In this document: piece after piece, positions 26,665 through 35,840 of the stretch | Layout: each line of letters starts with the position of its first letter | Position numbering within the stretch: position 1 is the stretch's first letter | Source: Sphingomonas sp. QA11 | Lineage (GTDB): Bacteria > Pseudomonadota > Alphaproteobacteria > Sphingomonadales > Sphingomonadaceae | Assembly (NCBI RefSeq): GCF_028473665.1 | Contig: NZ_CP098774.1 | Span: 3,066,501 to 3,130,500, forward strand | DNA: 64,000 bases | Direction: 5' to 3' | The notes under the pieces: model-generated | Told to the model about the DNA's origin: nothing | Databases searched by the model: none | The model's input: only the letters and a program-made list of their open reading frames with translations | Program-made: the position numbers and the translations under genes

Positions 26665-28185
26665 TCAGACACCCGCCAGCAGCTTCTCCCGCGCGATCTT
26701 CTCGCGCCAGACGAGCGGCGCGAGCTGGTGGACATTCTGCCCCTCGCTGTCGACCGCCACCGTCACCGGGAAATCGCTGACCTCGAATTCGTAGATCGCC
26801 TCCATGCCGAGATCTTCGAAGCCGACAACCTTCGATCCCTTGATCGCCCGCGCGACGAGATAGGCCGCGCCGCCAACCGCCATCATATAGGCCGATCTGT
26901 GATCACGGATCGCCTCGGTCGCCGCGGGACCGCGCTCGGCCTTGCCGACCATCGCCAGCAGCCCCTGCTCAAGCATCATGCGGGTGAACTTGTCCATCCG
27001 CGTCGCGGTCGTGGGGCCTGCCGGACCCACCACCTCTTCCCCGACCGGATCGACCGGACCGACATAATAGATCACGCGGCCCTTGAACTCGACCGGCAGC
27101 TCCTCGCCCGCGTCGAGCATGTCCTTGATTCGCTTGTGCGCCGCATCGCGCCCGGTGAGCATCTTGCCGTTGAGCAGCAGCCGGTCGCCATGTTTCCAGC
27201 TCTGCACCACCTCCGGCGTGAGCGTGTCGAGATCGACCCGGATCGCTGCCTGGTCGGGCTTCCAGTCGACATCGGGCCATTCGTCCAGCTTCGGCGCTTC
27301 CAGATAGACCGGGCCCGATCCATCAAGCGTGAAATGCGCATGACGGGTCGCCGCGCAATTGGGAATCATCGCCACCGGCTTGGATGCTGCATGGGTCGGC
27401 CAGTCGAAAATCTTCACGTCGAGGATCGTCGAAAGGCCGCCAAGCCCCTGAGCGCCGATGCCAAGCGCGTTGACCGCATCGAAGATCTGGATGCGGAGCG
27501 TCTCGATATCGTTGCGCGGACCGCGCTGCTTGAGCTGCGCCATGTCGATCGAGCCCATCAGGCTTTCCTTGGCGAGCAGCATCGCCTTCTCAGCCGTGCC
27601 GCCGATCCCGATGCCCAGCATGCCCGGCGGGCACCAGCCGGCGCCCATTTGCGGGATCATCTCAAGGACCCAGTCGAGGATCGAATCGCTCGGGTTCATC
27701 ATCTTGAACTTGGACTTGTTCTCGGACCCGCCGCCCTTGGCCGCGACATCCACCGAGACTTTCGACCCCGGCACCATCTCGACGTGAAGCACGCTCGGCG
27801 TGTTGTCCTTCGTGTTGCGGCGAGTGAAAGCCGGATCGGCCAGGATCGAGGCGCGCAGCTTGTTCTCCGGATGGAGATAGGCGCGGCGCACGCCCTCATC
27901 GATCACTTCCTGCAAGGAGCGGACGCTCTCCAGCCGGCAATCCTGGCCCCATTTCACGAACACGGTGACGATGCCGGTATCCTGGCAGATCGGCCGGTGG
28001 CCCTCGGCGCACATGCGGCTGTTGGTCAGGATCTGCGCGATGGCGTCCTTGGCCGCCGGGCTCCGCTCAGCCTCATACGCGACGCCCAGGGCGCGGATAT
28101 AATCCATCGGGTGGTAATAGCTGATGAACTGCAGCGCGTCGGCCACGCTCTCGATCAGATCGGCTTCGCGGATGATGGTGGTCAT
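26665..28185 (-). CDS. Class I fumarate hydratase (iron-sulfur type)
   Basis: A 506-residue [4Fe-4S] fumarase catalysing fumarate and malate interconversion in the TCA cycle. The three cluster cysteines are visible in HRPICQDTGIVTV, GAGWCPPGMLGIGIGG and IPNCAATRHAHF; the C-terminal half carries the GPTTATRMDKF block and VVGFEDLGMEAIYEFEV. Length and single-chain layout match FumA/FumB-type enzymes rather than the two-subunit form. The class is oxygen-sensitive. A small ORF follows three bases after the stop. Confidence 0.93.
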   Translation of the reverse strand: MTTIIREADLIESVADALQFISYYHPMDYIRALGVAYEAERSPAAKDAIAQILTNSRMCAEGHRPICQDTGIVTVFVKWGQDCRLESVRSLQEVIDEGVRRAYLHPENKLRASILADPAFTRRNTKDNTPSVLHVEMVPGSKVSVDVAAKGGGSENKSKFKMMNPSDSILDWVLEMIPQMGAGWCPPGMLGIGIGGTAEKAMLLAKESLMGSIDMAQLKQRGPRNDIETLRIQIFDAVNALGIGAQGLGGLSTILDVKIFDWPTHAASKPVAMIPNCAATRHAHFTLDGSGPVYLEAPKLDEWPDVDWKPDQAAIRVDLDTLTPEVVQSWKHGDRLLLNGKMLTGRDAAHKRIKDMLDAGEELPVEFKGRVIYYVGPVDPVGEEVVGPAGPTTATRMDKFTRMMLEQGLLAMVGKAERGPAATEAIRDHRSAYMMAVGGAAYLVARAIKGSKVVGFEDLGMEAIYEFEVSDFPVTVAVDSEGQNVHQLAPLVWREKIAREKLLAGV

Positions 28186-28329
28186 GTCGGTTCCGTGAGG
28201 TAGTGAATCGGGAATTGAATCGGGGTTGCCTTATGCCGGTGGCGGCGCGCGGCCAAGGGGCGGCGCAACCCTTCCTTCACCATCGCGCGCAAGGATTTTG
28301 GCAAGGTTCGCTCACTATAGCCAGACTGG

Positions 28330-30987
28330 ATGCTTGTCGCCTTCCACCCCTTCCGCGCCCTGACCTCAACCGCCGGCGCGTTCCGGGATGATCTTGCGCC
28401 CGTTTCGGAAACGTCCGACGCGCATCTGAATGCCCTGCGCGTTCAGGTCGACCAGCTCGCGGCCACCTGGCCTTTCGCGCTGGTGGCGCTCATCGCCGCG
28501 CCGGCAATGCTCTGGTACGGGGCGTTCAATCTCGATCGTCTTGACCTGCTATCGGGCATCGAACTGCGCGGCTCGATCGGCGTCGGGCTCGGCATCTTTG
28601 CCCTGGCCCTGCTCAAGATCCCCGCTCTCGCCGAGGCATCGCCGCACGCGCATATCCGCGCGATGACGCTGATCGGCGCCGCCATCGCCGTCCTGCTCTT
28701 CTCGCTATTGGGCATCAGCGCGAAATTCCCGGCGAGCACCGTCCAGCTTGCGGCCTTCGTCGCGATCTTCGCAACGATCGTCATCCTCGTCGTCGTGCTT
28801 CATCCAGTACGGGCTGCGACGATCGGCTTTGCCGCCGCACTGGTCGGGACGATCACGCTTCAGAACGGCTTCGGCATGGCCAGTGGCGTCGCCTTCGCTT
28901 TCCTGGTTTGCCTCTCGATCGCCACCTATAGCCTCGCCCGCCATGACCGCTCAGCCGCCGGGAACCGCGGCGCGGCCGAGATCCGGGGCAGGATGGCCAC
29001 GCGCCTGGTCCATGAATTCGAAAGCCACACGACCGGCTGGTTCTGGCAGACCGACAGCCATGGCCGGCTGATCTATCTTTCCGACAAGGTCGCGCAGGAA
29101 CTGAACACCAGCGAGACCCCGGCGATCGGCGAGATGCTGACCGCATTGTTCCGCATGGACAGTGCCTCGCCCGAGACCGAGCGGACCCTTGCCTTCCACC
29201 TTTCCTCGCGCACGGCCTTTTCCAACTATTCGGTCCGCCCCGCCAGCACCGGCAAGCTGGAGCGCTGGTGGTCGATCTCGGGCAGGCCTACGGTCGACGA
29301 TCTGGGGCGCTTCCAGGGCTTTATCGGCAGCGGCAGCGACCTGACCGAACGGCGCCGCGCCGATGCGGAAATCACGCGTCTCGCGCTGTTCGACAGCCTG
29401 ACCGGCCTGGCCAACCGCCAGCGCATGCGGCTGTCGCTCGATCAGATGCTCAACCAGCCGTCGGGCACCTATCGCGCGACCTCGCTGCTGCTGCTCGATC
29501 TCGACCGGTTCAAGGCGGTCAACGACACGATGGGCCATCAGTCGGGGGACGCGCTGCTCAAGCAAGTCGGCCAGCGGCTTCAGCGCGCGGTCGGCGAGGC
29601 CGGCCTGGTCGGGCGGCTCGGCGGCGACGAGTTCCAGGTCGTGCTGCCGAGCGAGGCCAATCGCGAGCGCCTGGCCGATCTCGGCCGCTCGATCATCGCC
29701 GCGCTTTCCCAGCCCTATTTCATCGACGGTTCCTCGGTCACGATCGGCTGCTCGATCGGCATCGCCATCGCGCCGGAGCATGGCCGCGACGCCGAGACGC
29801 TGATCCGCAACGCCGACCTCGCGCTCTATGCCGCCAAGGCCGACGGACGCGGCATCCACCGCTTCTTCCGTGAAGAACTGCTGGTCGGCGCGCAGAGCCG
29901 CAAGCAGCTTGAGGACGATCTCCGCCACGCGCTCGCGCAGGACCAGTTCCATGTTGCCTATCAGCCGGTGGTCAGCACCAGAACCGAGCGGATCGTCGGC
30001 TATGAGGCGCTGATCCGCTGGGATCACCCGACCCGGGGCGCCATCTCCCCAGCCGAGTTCGTGCCGGTCGCCGAGGATTGCGGACTGATCGAGGCGATCG
30101 GTGCATGGGTGCTGCGGACTGCCTGCACCGAGGCGGCGACCTGGCCAAGGGACATCCGAGTCGCGGTCAACGTCTCGCCGATCCAGTTCGCCAATCCGGC
30201 GCTGCCTGCGGTGGTGACGAGCGCGCTTGCCAGATCGGGCATCGCGCCGGACCGGCTCGAGCTGGAGATCACCGAAGGCGTGTTCCTCGACGAAACCGCC
30301 TCGTCCGAGACAATGTTCAAGATGCTGAAGGGCATCGGCGTGCGGCTCGCGCTCGACGATTTCGGTACGGGCTATTCGTCGCTCGGCTATCTGAAGAAAG
30401 CACCGTTCGACAAGATCAAGATCGACCAGAGCTTCGTGCGCGGCGCCACCATCGCGGGCAACCGCAACGCCGCGATCATCGGGGCGATCGTCACGCTGGC
30501 CGATACGCTGGGCATGGAAACGACCGCGGAAGGCGTCGAAGGCCAGGACGAGATCGCGCTCATCCGCGAACTCGGCTGCAGCCATATCCAGGGCTATGTC
30601 TACGGCAAACCCGCGCGCGCTGCCGAAGTGGTGAAGCAACTCGCGGCAGCCGACGGGATGGCCACGGCGTCGGGCTATCGCGTCAGCCGCGCGCCGCGCC
30701 ATTCGATGATCCGCAACGCGCGGATCACGGCGGGCGACGTCGCCGGCGATATCCGCATCCGCAACATGTCCTCGACCGGCGCGATGATCGACGGCATCGA
30801 TGTCGACCCCGACGCGATCGGGCTCGAGATCATGATCGAGCTGCTTGAGGAGCAGATGTTCCCCGCCACGATCCGCTGGGCAACCGACGGCAAGGCCGGA
30901 CTTGAATTCGCGCAGCATTTCAACCTTGAACGGCTGAATCCGCAGACCGCGTCAGCGCAACCGCCCTCGGCACGCAGATCGGCCTGA
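28330..30987 (+). CDS. Membrane GGDEF-EAL-PilZ cyclic di-GMP signalling protein
   Basis: An 885-residue protein with about five membrane segments (about 45-205), a PAS-like segment (TTGWFWQTDSHGRLIYLSD, about 235-335), a GGDEF domain with intact GGDEF at 431-435, an EAL domain with EALIRWDHP starting at 559 and IKIDQSFVRG, and a C-terminal PilZ domain (about 790-875, with NMSSTG). Both catalytic motifs look intact, so it could make and degrade c-di-GMP; no RxxD inhibitory site is seen before GGDEF. The PilZ tail could give product feedback. It has no co-transcribed partner. Confidence 0.9.
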   Translation: MLVAFHPFRALTSTAGAFRDDLAPVSETSDAHLNALRVQVDQLAATWPFALVALIAAPAMLWYGAFNLDRLDLLSGIELRGSIGVGLGIFALALLKIPALAEASPHAHIRAMTLIGAAIAVLLFSLLGISAKFPASTVQLAAFVAIFATIVILVVVLHPVRAATIGFAAALVGTITLQNGFGMASGVAFAFLVCLSIATYSLARHDRSAAGNRGAAEIRGRMATRLVHEFESHTTGWFWQTDSHGRLIYLSDKVAQELNTSETPAIGEMLTALFRMDSASPETERTLAFHLSSRTAFSNYSVRPASTGKLERWWSISGRPTVDDLGRFQGFIGSGSDLTERRRADAEITRLALFDSLTGLANRQRMRLSLDQMLNQPSGTYRATSLLLLDLDRFKAVNDTMGHQSGDALLKQVGQRLQRAVGEAGLVGRLGGDEFQVVLPSEANRERLADLGRSIIAALSQPYFIDGSSVTIGCSIGIAIAPEHGRDAETLIRNADLALYAAKADGRGIHRFFREELLVGAQSRKQLEDDLRHALAQDQFHVAYQPVVSTRTERIVGYEALIRWDHPTRGAISPAEFVPVAEDCGLIEAIGAWVLRTACTEAATWPRDIRVAVNVSPIQFANPALPAVVTSALARSGIAPDRLELEITEGVFLDETASSETMFKMLKGIGVRLALDDFGTGYSSLGYLKKAPFDKIKIDQSFVRGATIAGNRNAAIIGAIVTLADTLGMETTAEGVEGQDEIALIRELGCSHIQGYVYGKPARAAEVVKQLAAADGMATASGYRVSRAPRHSMIRNARITAGDVAGDIRIRNMSSTGAMIDGIDVDPDAIGLEIMIELLEEQMFPATIRWATDGKAGLEFAQHFNLERLNPQTASAQPPSARRSA

Positions 30988-31036
30988 TCCTCCGGGTCCT
31001 CACTCGGAACGCCTATTGCTTCCCACTGCCGAGCTC

Positions 31037-31057
31037 ATGCCGGAACAGGTCCGGCAT
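31037..31057. repeat. REP-like palindrome
   Basis: ATGCCGGA (31037-31044) and TCCGGCAT (31050-31057) form the same eight-base-pair hairpin as at 3015-3035, again followed by GACG. It lies between the end of the GGDEF-EAL gene and the end of the GST gene. Confidence 0.75.
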
Positions 31058-31068
31058 GACGACGGCGT

Positions 31069-31728
31069 TCAATCGCGGTCAGTCGGCGCGCCGAGCGGGA
31101 AATAGTGGCGGTACGGCCGCGCCTCGTCCAGCGCCCGCGCATAGGAAGGCCGTGCCAGCAACCGCGCCCGATACGCCCAGACATTGGCGTATTTCTGCGG
31201 GATCGCATGAGTCCAGTCGGCATAGAGCAGCGCCGGTGCCGCCGCGCAGTCAGCCAGGCTGAACGCCCCGCCCGCGGCCCATTCGCGCCCCTCCATCCAG
31301 CCGTCGAGCCACGCATAGGCGGTATCGAGCATTGCCCGGGCCTCCTCGACAGCCAGCGCGTCGCGCTTGCCTTCCTCGCGCAGGGCATCGAACACGACCC
31401 GGCCTTGCGCATTCATCACATAATTGTCGAAGAACCGGTCCATCATCCGGACCTCGATCGCCGCATCGGGATCGGCCGGTATCAGCTTGACCGACCCCGG
31501 ATAATGCACGCCGAGATATTCGACGATCACGCTCGATTCCGGCACGACCCGGTCGCCATCGACCAGCAGCGGGAAGCGCTTGACCGGCCATAGCCGGGCG
31601 AACTCGCTCGCCACGGGCTCGCTTTGGTCGAGCGCCTTGTACTCGAACGGAATCTCGTTCTCGTAAAAGGCGACCAGCGCCTTGTGGCAATAGGACGACA
31701 AAGGATGTGCGTAGAGTTTGAGCGTCAT
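31069..31728 (-). CDS. Glutathione S-transferase family protein
   Basis: A 219-residue GST. The thioredoxin-like N-terminus reads KLYAHPLSSYCHKALVAFYEN, with a Ser/Cys-containing active-site turn, and PESSVIVEYLG is the glutathione-binding Glu-Ser motif. The C-terminal helical domain includes GGAFSLADCAAAPALLYADW. It may conjugate or reduce electrophiles; the natural substrate is unknown. It starts 12 bases after the reductase gene on the same strand, so they form a two-gene unit likely controlled by the divergent HxlR regulator. Confidence 0.87.
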   Translation of the reverse strand: MTLKLYAHPLSSYCHKALVAFYENEIPFEYKALDQSEPVASEFARLWPVKRFPLLVDGDRVVPESSVIVEYLGVHYPGSVKLIPADPDAAIEVRMMDRFFDNYVMNAQGRVVFDALREEGKRDALAVEEARAMLDTAYAWLDGWMEGREWAAGGAFSLADCAAAPALLYADWTHAIPQKYANVWAYRARLLARPSYARALDEARPYRHYFPLGAPTDRD

Positions 31729-31740
31729 GCCGGGCTTTCC

Positions 31741-32388
31741 TTATTGCTTCGTCAAAATGATGTGCGTGGCGTTCTCGCCCAGCGCCTGCTGGCTCACCGC
31801 ATAGCCAAGCGCCGGCAGGTCGAGCCCCGCGAACAGCGCCTCGCCCCCGCCCAGCACGACGGGCGAGATCGCCAGATGCACTTCGTCGATCGCCCCCATG
31901 GTCAGATATTCCCGGATCGTCGCGGCGCCGCCGCCGACGCGAATATCGCGGTCGCCCGCCGCCTCGCGGGCAAGTCGCAGCGCCTCTTCGGCCCCCTCGG
32001 TGACGAAATGAAAGACGGTGCCGCCGTTCATCTCGACCGGCGCCCGGGCATAGTGCGTGAGGACGAAGACCGGGCAATGATAAGGCGGGGTGTCCCCCCA
32101 CCAGCCTTTCCATCCGTCGTCGGACCAGTCGCCACGACTGTGCGCGAACATGTTGCGGCCCATGATCCAGGCACCCATGCCTTCCATCGACCGCGCCGCA
32201 TGGGCCTCGTCGACGCCCGTTGAACCACCCTGCTGACCGAACATCGTGCGAAAGGTCGTGGTAGCGAAGGCCCATTCGTGGAGTTCCTTCCCGCGCAAAC
32301 CGAGCGGGTTCTCCAGACTCTGATCGGGGCCGGCCCCGAACCCGTCCACCGATATCGAAAAAGCGCCGACACGAACCCTGCTCATCAT
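31741..32388 (-). CDS. Dihydrofolate reductase/RibD C-terminal-like protein
   Basis: A 215-residue protein with the RibD-C/DHFR-like NADPH-binding fold: MMSRVRVGAFSISVDGFGAG, then GMGAWIMGRNMFAH, and later DIRVGGGAATIREYLTMGAIDE followed by HLAISPVVLGGGEALFAG. Stand-alone members are common, often regulated with stress genes, and their substrates are not known; it is unlikely to be the housekeeping DHFR. GGAGGAGAGC lies before the ATG at 32388. It leads the unit with the GST gene and is divergent from the HxlR regulator. Confidence 0.83.
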   Translation of the reverse strand: MMSRVRVGAFSISVDGFGAGPDQSLENPLGLRGKELHEWAFATTTFRTMFGQQGGSTGVDEAHAARSMEGMGAWIMGRNMFAHSRGDWSDDGWKGWWGDTPPYHCPVFVLTHYARAPVEMNGGTVFHFVTEGAEEALRLAREAAGDRDIRVGGGAATIREYLTMGAIDEVHLAISPVVLGGGEALFAGLDLPALGYAVSQQALGENATHIILTKQ

Positions 32389-32425
32389 GCTCTCCTCCGG
32401 CAAACCGCTTGCGAATCAAAACCAG

Positions 32426-32454
32426 TTGTCGCCTTACATAACCGATCCTATATT
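32426..32454 (+). promoter_or_regulatory. Candidate sigma-70-type promoter for the HxlR gene
   Basis: TTGTCG (32426-32431) and TATATT (32449-32454) are spaced by 17 bases. The -10 ends ten bases before the ATG, so the message would have almost no leader. AACC repeats at 32420, 32440 and 32457 in this 76-base divergent region could be part of the HxlR operator. Confidence 0.45.
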
Positions 32455-32464
32455 GCAACCGGTC

Positions 32465-32974
32465 ATGACAATCCACGTCGAAGATCCGCGCTCGGGCTGT
32501 CCCATCAACCTCACCATCCAGGCATTAGGCGATCGCTGGAGCCTGATCGTCATCCGCGACATCATGTTCGGCAATCGCCGCCATTTCCGCGAGCTTCTTT
32601 CGCGGTCGGAGGAAGGGATCGCGTCCAACATCCTGGCTGATCGATTGAAAAAGCTGGTGGCGGCGGGTTTTCTGGCCATCACCGACGATCCGAGCCACAA
32701 GCAGAAGCATTTCTACAGCCTGACCGAGCCGGCAATCCAACTCGTGCCGCTGATGGCGCAATTGGGCGCCTGGGGGCGGCGGCATCTGCCCGTCACCCCC
32801 GACCTGGCGATCCGCGCGCAATTGCTGGAAGAAGGCGGGCCGGAGATGTGGGCGGATTTCATGGACGAGCTGCGCACCGAGCATCTCGGCATGCCGCCGA
32901 CAGGCCGCCCGAGCGTCGCGATGCGGCTTCAGGCGGCTTATGAAGCGATCAGGGGGGCTCAGGCCCAGGCCTGA
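32465..32974 (+). CDS. HxlR-family transcriptional regulator
   Basis: A 169-residue winged-helix regulator. The conserved CPINLTIQALGDRWSLIVIRDIMFG opening, with the Cys and the GDRW motif, and FRELLSRSEEGIASNILADRLKKL are diagnostic of HxlR. Members respond to electrophiles or oxidants, sometimes through that N-terminal cysteine. It is transcribed divergently from the reductase-GST pair across 76 bases and most likely controls it. A later C-terminal extension of about 50 residues is helical. Confidence 0.88.
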   Translation: MTIHVEDPRSGCPINLTIQALGDRWSLIVIRDIMFGNRRHFRELLSRSEEGIASNILADRLKKLVAAGFLAITDDPSHKQKHFYSLTEPAIQLVPLMAQLGAWGRRHLPVTPDLAIRAQLLEEGGPEMWADFMDELRTEHLGMPPTGRPSVAMRLQAAYEAIRGAQAQA

Positions 32975-32987
32975 CCCACCCACCGCC

Positions 32988-33078
32988 GTCACCCCGGGAC
33001 CTGTCCCGGGGTCCATGGTTCCGCACTCGCAACGGCCGCGCCTGCGGGACGGTGGATGCCGAAAAGAGTCCGGCATGA
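32988..33078. repeat. REP-like pair of palindromes (BIME-like)
   Basis: The left hairpin has ten-base arms ACCCCGGGAC (32991-33000) and GTCCCGGGGT (33003-33012). The right one, ATGCCG (33056-33061) and CGGCAT (33071-33076), is a variant of the hairpins at 3015 and 31037 with a larger loop. The order CGTCACCCCG, spacer, GGTGGATGCCG matches the pair at 2921-3041. Confidence 0.75.
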
Positions 33079-33092
33079 CGGTGAGCGTTGTT

Positions 33093-33641
33093 TTACCCCG
33101 CGCTGTTGCCGACCGGCGCCGGGGCAGGCGGCGCTGCCGCGGCGGGCGGCGGCGGAGCGTCAGGACCGTCACGATCAGGACCCTCGCGACCGGGACCTTC
33201 ACGACCGGGACCATCCGGCCCGCCATGCCTTCCGCCATGGCCTATCGGCCCAAGTGCGGTCACCGTGCCGTCCGCGCCGACCAGGAAGGAGGCGCGCAGC
33301 AAGCCGTTCCGGTTCCAGCCCTGCACCGTCACCGAGCTGCCGGCCGTGACGAGGCCATCGGACCGCGGCCCGCCCTCGATCATCGTACGGCCGCTCGCAT
33401 CGGCCAGGATGAAGTTCGATCCATAGACCTCCCCGACCTTGCCGCGCACGGTGACCAGGCCCTGGCCGGTCTTGAGCGAGGCGATCGTCACGGGATTGAG
33501 CGGCGCCACCTCGATCGAGGGGCCGGCCATCCGCGCCGCGGTCGCGCCAACCGCACCGCCAGCGCCCAGCAGGGCGATGGCGGCAAGGGTCATGCGAAGC
33601 GACGGCTTGCGTGCCGGCTTTTCGGTGGTTTCTTCAGTCAT
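33093..33641 (-). CDS. Membrane-anchored OB-fold protein with repetitive tail
   Basis: A 182-residue protein: a basic N-terminus, one hydrophobic segment (about 16-37) and then an OB-fold like that of the YgiW/YdeI (BOF) or DUF5666 families, with GLVTVRGKVGEVYGSNFILAD as the core strand pair. The tail repeats GPGREGPGREGPDRDGPD and ends with Pro/Ala. It is probably periplasmic. It is divergent from a response-regulator gene 124 bases away, an arrangement often seen when a two-component system controls a small periplasmic OB-fold protein. Ligand unknown. Confidence 0.6.
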   Translation of the reverse strand: MTEETTEKPARKPSLRMTLAAIALLGAGGAVGATAARMAGPSIEVAPLNPVTIASLKTGQGLVTVRGKVGEVYGSNFILADASGRTMIEGGPRSDGLVTAGSSVTVQGWNRNGLLRASFLVGADGTVTALGPIGHGGRHGGPDGPGREGPGREGPDRDGPDAPPPPAAAAPPAPAPVGNSAG

Positions 33642-33765
33642 TCGGTTTCACTCCATCGTTTCCGAGTGAAGCCGTGATAGCGATACCCGCCCACACCCCG
33701 CTGAACCTACCCGTTCAGTTTCGGTTTAAGCCACGGGCCTAGCGCGGTGACGGAAAGGAGCCCCG

Positions 33766-34467
33766 ATGCGCATCTTGCTGGTCGAGGACGACGCGGCGCT
33801 CGCCGACGGCATCGCCCGGGCGCTGCGCGCCGAGAATTTCGCGGTCGACATCGCCGGCAACGGCGAGGACGGCGCGCATCTCGGCGATACCGGCATTTAT
33901 GATGCGGCGGTGCTGGATCTCGGCCTGCCAGTGAAACCGGGCATCGCCGTGCTGCAGGAATGGCGCGCCGCCGGCCGAAGCCTGCCCGTGCTGATCCTCA
34001 CCGCGCGCGACGGCTGGTCGGACAAGGTCGAAGGGTTCCGCGCCGGGGCCGACGATTATCTGACGAAACCGTTCCGGGTCGAGGAGCTGGTGATGCGCCT
34101 GCGCGCGCTGATCCGCCGCGCTGCCGGCCATTCCGCCACGCTGATCGCCTGCGGCCCGCTCAGCTTCGATGCACAGACCGGCCAGTTCGAACTCGACCGC
34201 CTGCCGCTCCGCCTCACCGCGCTCGAATGGCGCGTGCTCTCGGCGCTGATGCTGCGCAAGGAAGCGGTGATCGACCGGCTCGACCTGCTCGAGCATGTCT
34301 ATGAAGGCGATGTCGATCCCGATTCCAACTCGCTCGAAGTGATCATCGGCCGGTTACGGCGAAAGATCGGCCGCGACCTGATCGAGACGGTGCGCGGCCG
34401 GGGCTATCGTCTGACCGGGCGCCTGACCGGGCACCCGACCGGGCACCCGACCGAAGCCCGGCCATGA
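33766..34467 (+). CDS. OmpR-family response regulator
   Basis: A 233-residue regulator with a receiver domain (MRILLVEDDAALADGIARAL; phosphoacceptor Asp51 in AAVLDLGLP; LTKPF lysine about 101) and an OmpR winged helix (LTALEWRVLSALM to IGRDLIETVRGRGYRLTG). The layout is closest to the QseB/PmrA-like branch. The tail ends in a small tandem repeat (LTGHPTGHPT). Its stop overlaps the start of the kinase gene as ATGA, so the pair is translationally coupled. The divergent OB-fold gene is a likely target. Confidence 0.93.
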   Translation: MRILLVEDDAALADGIARALRAENFAVDIAGNGEDGAHLGDTGIYDAAVLDLGLPVKPGIAVLQEWRAAGRSLPVLILTARDGWSDKVEGFRAGADDYLTKPFRVEELVMRLRALIRRAAGHSATLIACGPLSFDAQTGQFELDRLPLRLTALEWRVLSALMLRKEAVIDRLDLLEHVYEGDVDPDSNSLEVIIGRLRRKIGRDLIETVRGRGYRLTGRLTGHPTGHPTEARP

Positions 34468-35840
34468 GGCTGATGCCGCGATCGCTGTTCGGCCGCCTTG
34501 CCGCGCTGGCCGCTCTCGCGACGATCGCGGCGCTCGCCTTCGCCGCGCTGGCGATTGGCGCGGTGCTCGAACATTTCGTCATGCAGGGCCTCGACCAGCG
34601 CCTCGACGCCCAGGTCGCGCTGCTTGCCACCGCGGTCAGCCCCGACGGCACGATCGATCGATCGCGCCTTGTCTCCCCCGCGCCGTTCGACCGGGCCGGC
34701 TCAGGCTGGGGCTGGCGGATCGATGCACCCGCCGGGAGCATCGCCTCGGCAGACCTCCCCCGGATCGAGCAGCCCCCGCCCCCCGACCTGCAGGATCATC
34801 GCCATCGCCGGCGCGAGGAAGGCGAGCCCCGGCCGCTCGACTGGCGCGATGCGAAGGGTGGCGCCCGCCACGCGCGCAGCATCACCGTCCGGACGAGCGC
34901 CGGCCCCGTGCGCATCGCCGCCTCGGCGCCACGCGAGATCGTCGAGCGGCCGCTGCGTGCCGCCATGGCGCCCTTGCTCGGCTCGCTCACCCTGCTCGGG
35001 CTGGCGCTCGGCGTCGCGACCCTGGTCCAGCTCCGTCTAGGCCTACGCCCGCTCGCCCTGCTGAAGGAGTCGCTCGCCTCGGTCCGTGCCGGGCGCGCGG
35101 AAGCCGTCCCCGGCGACCAGCCAGCCGAACTCCAGCCACTCGCCGACGAACTTAACGCCCTGCTCTCCGAAAACACCGCCGCGCTCGCCAATGCCCGCAG
35201 CCATGTCGCCAACCTCGCGCACGGCCTGAAGACGCCGCTTGCCACGCTCGCGCTGCGCCTGGACGAGCGGGGCAGCGACCCGGACGGCACGATGGCCGCC
35301 GAGGTCTCGCGCATGGACAGGTCGATCCGCCACCATCTCGGCCGGGCCCGCGCCGATGCGTCGGGCGGCGCGACGCGGCGGCGCACTCTGCTCGAACCGG
35401 CGGTGGACGGCGTCGCCGGGGCGCTCGCGCGAATCCATGCCGACCGCGCCATCGCCTTTTCCCGATCAATGCCAGCCGGGCTCGCACTGGCGGTCGACCC
35501 GCAGGATCTGGACGAACTGCTCGGCAATCTGCTCGACAATGGCTGGCGCTGGGCGGTAAGCCGAATCACGCTGTCAGCCGAGCCCGGCCCCGCCGCAAAA
35601 GCCCGAATCGCCATCGAGGATGACGGCCCGGGCATTGCCGCCGGAGACCGGGCCGAAGCCCTGCGCCCAGGCCGCCGACTCGACGAAAGCGGGGACGGCC
35701 ACGGCTTCGGCCTGTCCATCGTACGCGAACTGACGGAACTCCATGGCGGCACCCTCGCGCTCGAGGCGGCACCCGGCGGCGGGCTGCGCGCGATCGTCAC
35801 GCTGCCGATGGCGGCACCACGCCCCGATATGAAAATATAG
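34464..35840 (+). CDS. Two-component sensor histidine kinase
   Basis: A 458-residue inner-membrane kinase. Two membrane segments (about 8-32 and 166-190) bracket a periplasmic loop with a His/Arg/Glu-rich stretch (DHRHRRREEGEPRP) that could sense cations or charged ligands. The dimerisation helix has NLAHGLKTPLATLALRL with the phosphorylated histidine at about 253; the ATPase has the N box ELLGNLLDNGWRWA, DDGPGI and GHGFGLSIV. It partners the upstream response regulator through the overlap. The PhoQ/QseC-like layout is inferred. Confidence 0.92.
   Translation: MRLMPRSLFGRLAALAALATIAALAFAALAIGAVLEHFVMQGLDQRLDAQVALLATAVSPDGTIDRSRLVSPAPFDRAGSGWGWRIDAPAGSIASADLPRIEQPPPPDLQDHRHRRREEGEPRPLDWRDAKGGARHARSITVRTSAGPVRIAASAPREIVERPLRAAMAPLLGSLTLLGLALGVATLVQLRLGLRPLALLKESLASVRAGRAEAVPGDQPAELQPLADELNALLSENTAALANARSHVANLAHGLKTPLATLALRLDERGSDPDGTMAAEVSRMDRSIRHHLGRARADASGGATRRRTLLEPAVDGVAGALARIHADRAIAFSRSMPAGLALAVDPQDLDELLGNLLDNGWRWAVSRITLSAEPGPAAKARIAIEDDGPGIAAGDRAEALRPGRRLDESGDGHGFGLSIVRELTELHGGTLALEAAPGGGLRAIVTLPMAAPRPDMKI

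Noticed and set aside
33160..33225. Tandem repeat as a separate element
   Set aside because: The repeat encodes the GPGREGP units of the OB-fold protein tail and needs no other explanation; the short repeat at 34411-34455 likewise is the tail of the response regulator.
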